From an uncultured Eubacteriales bacterium (GTDB taxonomy: Bacteria; Bacillota; Clostridia; Oscillospirales; Acutalibacteraceae), in NCBI GenBank assembly GCA_934702115.1, contig CAKUYF010000007.1, positions 1 to 23,574 on the forward strand: DNA of 23,574 nucleotides. The letters run 5' to 3'. How positions within the stretch are numbered: the stretch's first letter is position 1; each line of letters starts with the position of its first letter. Position numbers and translations under genes: made by a program. Under the pieces are notes generated by a model. It was not told the origin of the DNA. It did not search any database and worked only from the letters and a program-made list of their open reading frames with translations. Positions 9,325 through 16,563 of the stretch are shown here, in pieces.

Positions 9325-9832
9325 TTACATCTGTTTATATGCATCATCTATCAGAATGTTTTGAGGGAAACGGAAATCGTTTGTAAATCCTTAAAAATCA
9401 AGGCACTCCAGAACTTTGAGTTTTTGTATTCAGTAATTGTACAATACCCAAGGAACCTGATTGTTTATTGTAACCATAGATGCAGTAAGAGAGGGGCGCA
9501 TATAATTTTGGGTTATTTTTATGCTGTCATGGTAAACCCGAGATATAGAATCCTTACGTCTTACAAACTGTTTTGAATAGCATATTGGTAAAACTAGTCA
9601 TCTGCAAAGTAACAATAAATATTGTACTTTTTTGTGTTTCGTTTTAAGGTGTATTCAATAGTGATTTTCGAATCAATCGTGTCAGGAAATTTAAAACAGT
9701 CACATGCTCCCTGCTCTATAAATTCAACCTTCTGAAGCAGGCAGCATATTTTTCTGTTTCCCATTTAACCTCAAATTCTGCTTGCTGAAAAGCAATATTT
9801 ATTCCGCCGCCTATACCTGCGAAAAATATCCC
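9325..9832 (-). pseudogene. Decayed C5 cytosine methyltransferase with internal deletion and stops
   Basis: Reading leftwards, an N-terminal block IFFAGIGGGINIAFQQAEF then VKWETEKYAACF (9721-9829) is a motif I plus the following acidic/aromatic segment of a C5 methyltransferase. The catalytic PCQ region is missing. In another frame, a block ending FPDTIDSKITIEYTLKRN (stop 9594-9596) has no assignment. A later block (9325-9540) reads RPSLTASM, NNQVPWVLYNY, KLKVLECLDF-stop-GFTNDFRFP and DAYKQM. These are the motif IX/X end of such enzymes (usual RKLTPRECLRLQGFPDDF and DAYKQxGN). Several stops and a frame change make this non-functional. It lies directly downstream of the intact methyltransferase-endonuclease fusion on the same strand, probably the remains of a former neighbouring modification gene. 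Confidence 0.6.
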
Positions 9833-9837
9833 TCATG

Positions 9838-11859
9838 TCATTTCCAAGCACAATTGATTGTAACAATTGCTGCAGGCATTCCCATAAACTGAATATCAAA
9901 CTTCAAACTTGGTTCCACTTTAGAGCTTGCATTATGAATCCTAAAACTTAATTCCCATCCATTATTCAAATACATTTCAATGGTATTCTTACTGCCGCTT
10001 TTGAAACGCATAGTGACCAATTCTGTAGGTAGTTGCACAATAGGGACAGAAATTGCCGATACTTTTACTTTACTCGGTTGATTTAATGTCCCATGAATAT
10101 TAAACGAATGAATTAGAGTTAAGCTCTGGCTGTCGTGACTAACTACTTTGTAATAGTCATTGATACCAATTAAGTATTCAACCATTTTACGGGGCATTGT
10201 CGGATCAATTGTATACGCTCTGCTTACTTCTTCAACAAACGCTTGCAACAATGGAACATATACAGCATCGTCTTTGTCTGCTATTTCTGACCACTTAGTT
10301 CCATTCGATTTTTCTGACTTTAATCTATCAAAAATCGGAGCGACATAACCCCAATAGGAGTCTGAACACGGGATGTCAAACCACTCCTTACCAAAGTCCA
10401 ATTTATGGCTTAATCTACTATGCTTTATAGCTTCGTGATTGTGCTTTATACTAAGACCGATTTCCCAATTGATATCGTCTCTTTTTATGACGATATCTCT
10501 GACATCTCCGGTTATTCCAGAATCGTCCCTTTGAAGTTCAAGCAGCAAAATGTCATTATCATTTTCCACAATGCGCGGTTCTAATTCTAAAACAGCATCA
10601 ACCGCCGCTTCAGCTGACACTGTAAGAAGTTCTTTCATATCTTTGGGCATCACATTCCACGCCCTTTTGTTCGCTTCCAGACTTGAATTAGATACCATAA
10701 CAGTCTTCCGGATTTTGCTTAACGCCTGATTTAATGCATTTATCCAAACAAATTCATACGCACGCCCTTGGTCATTACTGTTTGTGCTCATCTTCCTCAC
10801 TGTTGATTTCACCCTAGATTCATAGTTTTCATCAATTCCTATCACTTTATTGCCTTCACCATTAAGAAACAGTTTAATAGCAACGGCTATTTCATAGGCA
10901 AGATTTACAGGTACAGCATTACCAATCATTTTGTAGGCATCATTCGTGTCTTCATATATAAATCTGAAAGAATCTGGAAATCCTTGCACTCTTGCCACTT
11001 CACGAATGGTCATTCTGCGGTAAAGATATTCTTGTCCTTCCACAAATCGGAAGTCATTCTTCCCAACTTTTTTCATCTTGGGAGCTTGGGGGTGTAGCTG
11101 ACATTGACGCCCCGAAGCTTGAACTGTAAACGCTTGTTCATCCCATGATTTTACGCGATTTCTGCTCATAAATATCGGAGAGAAAGCACCGGTAAAATAC
11201 TCATTATTATTTATTGCCTTAGGATTATGATGATTCTTTTCGCCCGATGGAACAGCAGTATGCTGAAGATCCCAAATGATATTTCTAAGAGTTATTTTCT
11301 TGGAACCAACTTCTGTTGAACCTTTTGGGAACCTAAACTTGATTTTCAAGTCTTTTCGAAAGCCAATATAGAACACTCTTTTTCGTTCTTCTGCCACACC
11401 GTAATCTTTTGCATTTACCATTGTGAGAGAAACATCATAATCTGCGTCATCAAATAGTTTTAAAATACTTTTCACGGCAGTCTCGTGCCTGTTAGCGAGC
11501 ATACCACTAACATTTTCTGCCAAAAAGAATTTAGGTCGAAACTCCTTAAGTATCCTGATATAGTCAAAGAACAATTGTCCTCGTGCATCTTCAATTCCCT
11601 TGAGCGATCCTGCCTCAGACCATGACTGACAAGGTGGACCACCGATAATTCCATCTACCTCTCCGTTTATGTATGGGGCAATATCTGCCTTAGTTATCTT
11701 TCTTACATCTCCCTCAATAAGATGTGTTTTGGGGTGATTAACCTTAAAGGTCTCATATATTGTTGGATCAAATTCATTTGCAACTGGAATATCAAATCCC
11801 GCTTTCTCAAAGCCAAGATCAAGACCTCCACAACCACTGAATAAGCTAATAACATTCAT
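9838..11859 (-). CDS. Single-chain restriction-modification enzyme: HaeIII-like C5 methyltransferase fused to HaeIII-like endonuclease
   Basis: Residues 1 to about 335 form a complete 5-methylcytosine methyltransferase: motif I LFSGCGGLDLGF (6-17), catalytic GGPPCQSW (73-80, Cys77), AENV (114-117), RKRVFYIGFR (159-168) and motif X GNAVPVNLAYE (313-323). From memory it follows M.HaeIII closely, including the target-recognition block AFTVQASGRQCQLHPQAP (243-260), which implies GGCC recognition. After a linker (about 336-356), residues 357-673 resemble the HaeIII endonuclease family: NDQGRAYEF (362-370), GDVRDI (451-456), then EIGLSIKHNHEAIKHSRLS (466-484), a PD-(D/E)xK-like core with Asp452/455, Glu466 and Lys472, and the ending ELSFRIHNASSKVEPSLKFD. 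The frame is continuous with no frameshift. The start ATG overlaps the stop of the upstream HTH gene (TAATG). M357 could serve as an internal start for a free endonuclease. Methyltransferase identity is very sure; the endonuclease assignment is fairly sure. Confidence 0.9.
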   Translation of the reverse strand: MNVISLFSGCGGLDLGFEKAGFDIPVANEFDPTIYETFKVNHPKTHLIEGDVRKITKADIAPYINGEVDGIIGGPPCQSWSEAGSLKGIEDARGQLFFDYIRILKEFRPKFFLAENVSGMLANRHETAVKSILKLFDDADYDVSLTMVNAKDYGVAEERKRVFYIGFRKDLKIKFRFPKGSTEVGSKKITLRNIIWDLQHTAVPSGEKNHHNPKAINNNEYFTGAFSPIFMSRNRVKSWDEQAFTVQASGRQCQLHPQAPKMKKVGKNDFRFVEGQEYLYRRMTIREVARVQGFPDSFRFIYEDTNDAYKMIGNAVPVNLAYEIAVAIKLFLNGEGNKVIGIDENYESRVKSTVRKMSTNSNDQGRAYEFVWINALNQALSKIRKTVMVSNSSLEANKRAWNVMPKDMKELLTVSAEAAVDAVLELEPRIVENDNDILLLELQRDDSGITGDVRDIVIKRDDINWEIGLSIKHNHEAIKHSRLSHKLDFGKEWFDIPCSDSYWGYVAPIFDRLKSEKSNGTKWSEIADKDDAVYVPLLQAFVEEVSRAYTIDPTMPRKMVEYLIGINDYYKVVSHDSQSLTLIHSFNIHGTLNQPSKVKVSAISVPIVQLPTELVTMRFKSGSKNTIEMYLNNGWELSFRIHNASSKVEPSLKFDIQFMGMPAAIVTINCAWK

Positions 11860-12071
11860 TACTCTTCAACTCTCTTTACAATCGGCACCACATTTTCATT
11901 TGATCTCATCCAAGTATCCACTTCGCTGATTTTAAACTTCCATGTTCTACCTATCTTAACTCCCGGCATACCGTGTTTTTCTATCCATGTTAAAGTCGTG
12001 TCACGAGTAATGCCGAGATATTCGGAAATTTCATTCATTGAATACCAGCGTTCAATTTGTTTCTGATCCAT
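11859..12071 (-). CDS. Small excisionase/MerR-like helix-turn-helix protein, likely regulator of the restriction-modification gene
   Basis: This 70-residue DNA-binding protein of the excisionase-type winged HTH kind contains WYSMNEISEYLGITRDTTLTW followed by IEKHGMPGVKIGRTWKF and SEVDTWM, the usual 'helix-turn-helix then GRxWRF/K and a closing xVDxWL helix' pattern. The ribosome site AGAGAGGA lies about 7 bases before the ATG. Its stop overlaps the methyltransferase-endonuclease ATG as TAATG, so the two are translationally coupled in one operon. A promoter and a small inverted repeat lie just upstream. By position it could act like a controller protein of a restriction-modification system, though it is not of the classical C-protein (XRE) fold. 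An alternative is a leftover excisionase of the element. Confidence 0.85.
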   Translation of the reverse strand: MDQKQIERWYSMNEISEYLGITRDTTLTWIEKHGMPGVKIGRTWKFKISEVDTWMRSNENVVPIVKRVEE

Positions 12072-12095
12072 ATATATCCTCTCTTTCAGAAAATG

Positions 12096-12109
12096 TGTAT
12101 AAGAATACA
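12096..12109. promoter_or_regulatory. Candidate operator at the HTH/restriction-modification promoter
   Basis: A perfect 5-bp inverted repeat, TGTAT-AAGA-ATACA, lies 5 bases downstream of the -10 box (12115-12120), covering the probable transcription start. It is the only clear dyad between the promoter and the HTH gene, so it is a candidate site for autoregulation by the 70-residue protein. Short AT-rich dyads also occur by chance. Confidence 0.35.
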
Positions 12110-12114
12110 GAGTT

Positions 12115-12143
12115 AGTATATCCTAAAAAATCTATTTCTGCAA
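12115..12143 (-). promoter_or_regulatory. Promoter of the HTH and methyltransferase-endonuclease operon
   Basis: On the minus strand TTGCAG (-35, 12138-12143), a 17-base spacer and TATACT (-10, 12115-12120) stand about 45 bases upstream of the HTH start codon. Confidence 0.6.
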
Positions 12144-12301
12144 TAGTTGAATGCCGAATTTTGCAGAATTTTAAAAAATATTGCTGACTTCCAATAAAAA
12201 AAATATGACATATTATTCGTAAGCCAAGCATCCGAAAACATATTTTTGTGACACATTTTCCGACTACTTTTAAAATACGTTCGGAAATATAATCAAACCA
12301 C

Positions 12302-12322
12302 AAAAAAGAAGAGCCGAGGCTC
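12302..12322 (-). terminator. Rho-independent terminator of a decayed mobile-element unit
   Basis: On the minus strand the sequence GAGCCTCGGCTC forms a short GC-rich hairpin (12311-12322) followed by TTCTTTTTT. It lies 8 bases after the stop codon of the TnpV-like remnant. Confidence 0.6.
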
Positions 12323-12330
12323 CGCTGGTG

Positions 12331-12498
12331 TTATGAAAGTATAAAATCAGTAAATTCTTTCATCATTCTGTCGAACATCTCAGAAGCATTTTTCTCAACT
12401 TCTCGTAGATACTGCTCAAGAGTGCAGTTAATATACATGCTATTTGCGGTGAATATGATTGTACAAGCCGGTGAGTTTATTAAATGCCTTATTAACAT
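12331..12498 (-). pseudogene. TnpV-like C-terminal remnant
   Basis: A 55-codon frame starts at ATG 12496-12498 and ends in MYINCTLEQYLREVEKNASE and then MFDRMMKEF. This matches the C-terminal helix pattern of transposon-encoded TnpV proteins (a segment of the form 'tNLLtsGkLnxyLaeIdrqAeemfxrlvk'). The first 20 codons do not fit that family and overlap, in another frame, the end of the recombinase remnant, so only the last 35 residues are likely to be ancestral. A terminator follows. TnpV is a small protein of unknown function carried by Gram-positive transposons. The similarity is by pattern only. Confidence 0.45.
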
Positions 12499-13166
12499 CA
12501 CCATTATGACGGTTGAAATAGGATTTGGTTAAGCGTAATTTTTTGTGCCACCATGCCTATTTGAGCGGCTAGGGATTTATATTCTTCCAATGAGTTCGTA
12601 GTTTTGGGCTCATAGTTTGCCGGGAGTTCAAATTTCCCGATCACATTTTAGTAAATATCAAATGTTTGCATAGTTACGCCGTATTTCTATACTCGAGGGT
12701 GAACAAAGGTTTCGTCAATGAATTCCTGGACGACTTCAGCCGTCAGCGTATCAATGCGCATGGTCCTAACCACAATTTCGGGAAGTATTTCCGTGGTGTC
12801 AACGTGTTTGGCATCACTTTTCATTTATTCCGAAAATGCATACATTCTCGTCTTGTCTTCCAATTACTTATTCTTATATCCTTTTGACGTCTTCTCAAGG
12901 CGCTCTTCGGACAGATTGCCCTTGATTTTTTCCTCATAGATTGCACTGAACATATTGTGTATATTCTCATTTAGTTTGAAAAACCTTTAGATTGTCGCTT
13001 CTGCCGCTTTCAGTTGGCTTTGAAATTCTAGACCGTTTTTTTCAAAAATCCGAACGAATTCGTCCTTATACCGATTGGCAAATGAAATGATGCTGTTGAT
13101 AAGTCCTTAATCATTGATTTTCTCGACACGCACTATTATAGAGTTATCATCAAGTACTTTTACGGA
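12440..13166 (-). pseudogene. Decayed large serine recombinase, C-terminal part
   Basis: Read leftwards in one frame from 13166, this gives SIIVRVEKIND-stop, FANRYKDEFVRIFEKNG, a coiled-coil with IYEEKIKGNLSEERLEK, then LTAEVVQEFIDETFVHPRV-stop and MQTFDIY-stop-NVIGKFELP. That is the tail of large serine recombinases of Tn-type elements (coiled coil with 'LYEDkvkGkiseeRF', then 'LTpEiLrefIdkIvVHe' and 'idIYYnFIGkfelp'). At least six in-frame stops and a frameshift near 12545, followed by LTKSYFNRHNGDVNKAF, show it is dead. Similar reading (KYKSKRDVRYAQKKVPEIR) extends to about 13310. No catalytic-serine domain remains. It is probably the old integration enzyme of the element that brought the island. 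Confidence 0.6.
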
Positions 13167-13348
13167 TGATGTCCAAACAGTTGAAGCTTTTCAAGCTTGA
13201 TGTTTGTAAACCTAGGTTCCATCTGATTTCAGGTACTTTTTTCTGAGCGTAACGAACATCCCGTTTACTCTTGTATTTCTGGCACTCAAGGAGCAGTATA
13301 CAGAAACTAACTATTATGACTGAAAAGTTTCAAATTTTTAGAATAAGA

Positions 13349-13377
13349 TTGAGAAAATTATAGGTTTGTGGTATAAT
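13349..13377 (+). promoter_or_regulatory. Promoter for the mcrBC operon
   Basis: TTGAGA (13349-13354), a 17-base spacer and a perfect TATAAT (13372-13377) lie 290 bases upstream of mcrB. This gives a long leader containing only short frames. Confidence 0.6.
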
Positions 13378-13401
13378 ACTGTTACTCTTCCAGAGGGAAA
13401 A

Positions 13402-13612
13402 ATGCTTGATTATGTCTTCAATTTAGCTGATAAAAGTAATGTGCAAGAAGGCTCTGTATGTGTCCGTCGGCAAAAGAGATCGCTGAAAAAACGAAGAAAT
13501 GAAGCCGAAAATTACGGAAATAAAAAAGATCAGGGTCTTTTACGAGAAAAATTCCATCCCCTTTGAAGAAATAGAAGCGGCTTTGATCGCCCAGAAGGAG
13601 CAGTTTACATAA
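13402..13612 (+). other. Leader with short or decayed reading frames upstream of mcrB
   Basis: An ATG at 13402 behind AGAGGG opens 54 codons (MLDYVFNLADKSNVQEGS..., stop 13564-13566). A second frame, 13499-13612, reads MKPKITEIKKIRVFYEKN and PFEEIEAALIAQKEQFT. The second looks protein-like (alternating helix pattern), and a frame just before it reads MCPSAKEIAEKTKK, so the whole may be one small gene broken by a shift. I recognise neither. They lie between the promoter and mcrB. Confidence 0.3.
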
Positions 13613-13667
13613 GAAATAGCAGAGTGTTCTGCCGCAAAAACAGATTGATAGTGGAGAGGGCTAAACT

Positions 13668-16529
13668 ATGAGTGATAAAGAAAGCAAGGTCAAAATTGAT
13701 GAGCAATATCGTAAATGCTTTGAGAACACCCCGATAGGTACAAGATTGTCTCGGCAGGAAATTATCAAGCGAATACACTCAACTTTTGGGACGGATGAAA
13801 ACAGCATAATCCCAAGCGATTACTGCTACAATATGACTAACAAGGGAAGGTCGAAGAATTCTCCTAACTTCTTTCTTAATGTTGGAAATGGGGTTTATGA
13901 ATATGTCGGAAAAAACTATGCTGGCATTGGTATAGCTGAGGTAATTGCGGAGTATAAAGCCGACTTTGCTCGTGTAGACAAGGATGAAGTCTACAAATGG
14001 AAGGCAATTAAATGGTACAAAGAACACTGGAACATAGACGCTTCTGATTTTGCCGCAATGGTTACCTCGGCATTTAGCAAAGCGAATAATCTACTTGCTG
14101 CCAATATGTACTATCCCTATAAGATGATTTGCCAGTTTTCAGAGGCGCACCCTGAAGAGGTTAGAAAGATGTTTAAGGATCTCTATGATGAGGCAAAGCC
14201 GCTTTCAGAACGTTATTCAGATTTTAGAAACAAGTGCGATGAGTTTCTGACTGAGTACCGTAATAGCTCAGAACAACATGCAAATGCAAATAACCACTAT
14301 CAGGATCTTCACGCTATTTCCGTTTATCTTTCCTTTGAATATCCCGAAATCTATTTCATATATAAATTCAAGGTTTACAAGAGCTTCCGCGAACTTATCG
14401 GATTTTCAGAGCAAATGAATAAAAACAAAACCGAAGTATGTAAACTTGAAAACTATAACCGGATGTGCCAGTCTGTCTTGGAAGTAGTGAACGAGGATAC
14501 CGAGCTGCTGAAACTCAATGGCGACAGACTCGGAATCGATTGCTATCAAGATGAAGCACACCATCTTTTGGCAATGGATATCGTTTATTTTGGCGCTACT
14601 CGTATGTCTGCCAAGAGTAAGCCCGCTGCCGACACAGCATATTGGCCCTCTCTGCAAGAATATGATCCACATATAACTGTTGAGCAGTGGAAAACCGTAC
14701 TTTCAGACAAAACAGTGACCACCAAAGAAAACCTTGCTATGCTCAAGATGATGCTGAAGCTTGGAGGGAAAAGCACCTGCGCTCATTTGGCGAGCGTCTA
14801 CGGAAATGTTCATAAATACTACAATATGATGGGAAACTCTTTTGGAAAGAGAGTTCTAGAAAAACTAAACTGCCCCGACTGCTATTATGAGGGAAAAATC
14901 CAGTATTATCTCATACCATTTGTTGTGCACTATGTCATAGAGAATGAGAGCAAACAATATTCGTGGAAGATTAGAGATGAATTAAAGGAGGCGTTAGAGA
15001 GTATGGATTTGTCGGAAATAGAATTGGTTGAAGAGAAAAAGACAGTAACCGACGTTCCCAAAAATACCATACTGTACGGACCTCCGGGGACCGGAAAGAC
15101 ATATCATACGGTCATATACGCAGTTGCTATTATTGAGAATAAACTGATTTCACAGATTAAGAGCGAGCCTTACGAAGAAGTTGTACTTCGGTATAATGAC
15201 TATAAATCAGCCGGGCTCGTTGAGTTTACAACCTTCCACCAGTCCTATGGCTATGAAGAATTCATTGAGGGTATTAAACCTGTAATGAATACCGCCAGCG
15301 ATGATCTTAAAGATATTGAATATGAGATTTCTTCTGGTTTGTTCAAGAGCTTTTGTGAAAGAGCAAGTCAGCCTATTCTGAAAAAAGTAAAAAATAATAT
15401 TGGAATCAATGCTTCTCCGACCATTTGGAAAGTGTCGCTGGAAGGTACCGGTAACAATGCTACAAGAACTGAATGCTTAACAAACGGCCATATTCGTATC
15501 GGGTATGATGGATATGGCGAAAGTATTACAAGTGAAACAGATTTTGGCACTTATGGCGGAAAGAAAGTTCTCGATGCGTTTATCTATAAAATGCAGATTG
15601 GCGATATAGTGCTTTCCTGTTTCAGTTCCACCACCATTGATGCAATAGGTGTAATCACGGGAAATTATGAGTGGCACGACGAGTATGAGCATTACAAGCG
15701 TCTTAGAAAAGTGAATTGGCTTGTAAAGGGTGTCCGTGAAGATATTACTGAGGCAAATGGATCTACAATGACGCTTTCGTCTGTGTATAGACTTAAGCTC
15801 TCCCTTTCAGATGTAATGTCAATCGTAAATAAGTATTCCATCCAAGCGAATGAGGTTCAAAAAAACAATAAGAACTATGTTTTCATTATTGACGAGATCA
15901 ATCGTGGAAACATATCGAAAATCTTTGGTGAACTTATCACGCTTGTTGAACCGACAAAGCGTATGGGTCAGACTGAGGGAACTTCTGTTAAGCTACCTTA
16001 TTCAAAGAAGCTCTTCGGAGTGCCTGATAATGTGTATCTGATTGGCACAATGAATACCGCAGATCGTTCTATTGCTACGATTGACACGGCACTTCGCCGC
16101 CGTTTTCAGTTCAAAGAAATGCCGCCTGATCCCAATTTCCTTGAGGGTGTCTTTATCGAGGATATTTCCATCAAAGAGCTTCTCGTTCGTATGAACCTGA
16201 AGATCAGCGCCCTTTATGACAGAGAGCATACCGTTGGCCATGCCTACTTCACAAAGCTGAAAGAGAACCCAACCATAGAAACGCTTGCCTCAATTTTTGA
16301 GAACAATATTATTCCATTGCTACAAGAGTACTTCTACGAAGATTACGAAAAGATACGACTGGTGCTCGGCGACAACAATAAGCAAAGCGAAGAAGAACAA
16401 TTCCTCACAGCAAAGGCTATGGATTATGCCACTTTGTTTGGAAACACAAATTTTGGAATGGATGACACATTCCGCTATGAGATCAATCCCACTGCGTTCG
16501 ACAACATTGAAGCGTACCGATATATCTGA
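13668..16529 (+). CDS. mcrB: McrB-type GTPase/AAA+ subunit of a modification-dependent restriction system, with an EVE-like domain inside the AAA+ module
   Basis: McrB is the motor that recognises modified DNA and translocates on it to activate the nuclease McrC. The protein has 953 residues, about twice E. coli McrB. Residues 1-90 look like a winged-helix or DNA-reading module (LSRQEIIKRIHSTFG ... NGVYEYVG). Residues about 110-450 form a helical McrB-type N-terminal region (PEEVRKMFKDLYDE, ANNHYQDLHAISVYL). Walker A is GPPGTGKT at 471-478, followed by FTTFHQSYGYEEFIEGIKP. Residues about 582-695 look like an EVE/YTH-type fold (IWKVSLEGTG, HIRIGYDGYG, MQIGDIVLSCF, IDAIGVITGNYEW). Walker B and the McrB signature are VFIIDEINRGN (738-748), then IGTMNTADRS (792-801) and arginines 810-812. 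The ribosome site GGAGAGGG is 7 bases from the ATG. The gene is followed after 34 bases by mcrC. Confidence 0.93.
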   Translation: MSDKESKVKIDEQYRKCFENTPIGTRLSRQEIIKRIHSTFGTDENSIIPSDYCYNMTNKGRSKNSPNFFLNVGNGVYEYVGKNYAGIGIAEVIAEYKADFARVDKDEVYKWKAIKWYKEHWNIDASDFAAMVTSAFSKANNLLAANMYYPYKMICQFSEAHPEEVRKMFKDLYDEAKPLSERYSDFRNKCDEFLTEYRNSSEQHANANNHYQDLHAISVYLSFEYPEIYFIYKFKVYKSFRELIGFSEQMNKNKTEVCKLENYNRMCQSVLEVVNEDTELLKLNGDRLGIDCYQDEAHHLLAMDIVYFGATRMSAKSKPAADTAYWPSLQEYDPHITVEQWKTVLSDKTVTTKENLAMLKMMLKLGGKSTCAHLASVYGNVHKYYNMMGNSFGKRVLEKLNCPDCYYEGKIQYYLIPFVVHYVIENESKQYSWKIRDELKEALESMDLSEIELVEEKKTVTDVPKNTILYGPPGTGKTYHTVIYAVAIIENKLISQIKSEPYEEVVLRYNDYKSAGLVEFTTFHQSYGYEEFIEGIKPVMNTASDDLKDIEYEISSGLFKSFCERASQPILKKVKNNIGINASPTIWKVSLEGTGNNATRTECLTNGHIRIGYDGYGESITSETDFGTYGGKKVLDAFIYKMQIGDIVLSCFSSTTIDAIGVITGNYEWHDEYEHYKRLRKVNWLVKGVREDITEANGSTMTLSSVYRLKLSLSDVMSIVNKYSIQANEVQKNNKNYVFIIDEINRGNISKIFGELITLVEPTKRMGQTEGTSVKLPYSKKLFGVPDNVYLIGTMNTADRSIATIDTALRRRFQFKEMPPDPNFLEGVFIEDISIKELLVRMNLKISALYDREHTVGHAYFTKLKENPTIETLASIFENNIIPLLQEYFYEDYEKIRLVLGDNNKQSEEEQFLTAKAMDYATLFGNTNFGMDDTFRYEINPTAFDNIEAYRYI

Positions 16530-16563
16530 AAACATTCACCATATTATTGGAGGAACCTGAATA

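Noticed and set aside
9361..9576. Plus-strand frame of 71 codons
   Set aside because: It starts with TTG without a ribosome site and is the complement of methyltransferase motif IX/X remnants on the minus strand.
11859..12071. Treating the small HTH protein as an antitoxin
   Set aside because: There is no toxin partner. It is translationally coupled to the restriction-modification fusion and has the excisionase-type pattern, so a regulator or excisionase is the simpler reading.
12052..12303. Minus-strand frame of 83 codons upstream of the HTH gene
   Set aside because: It overlaps the promoter, the operator candidate and the HTH gene's start, has no ribosome site and an unnatural composition.
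12666..12939. Two plus-strand frames of 73 codons
   Set aside because: They lie opposite the serine recombinase remnant, which explains the sequence better.
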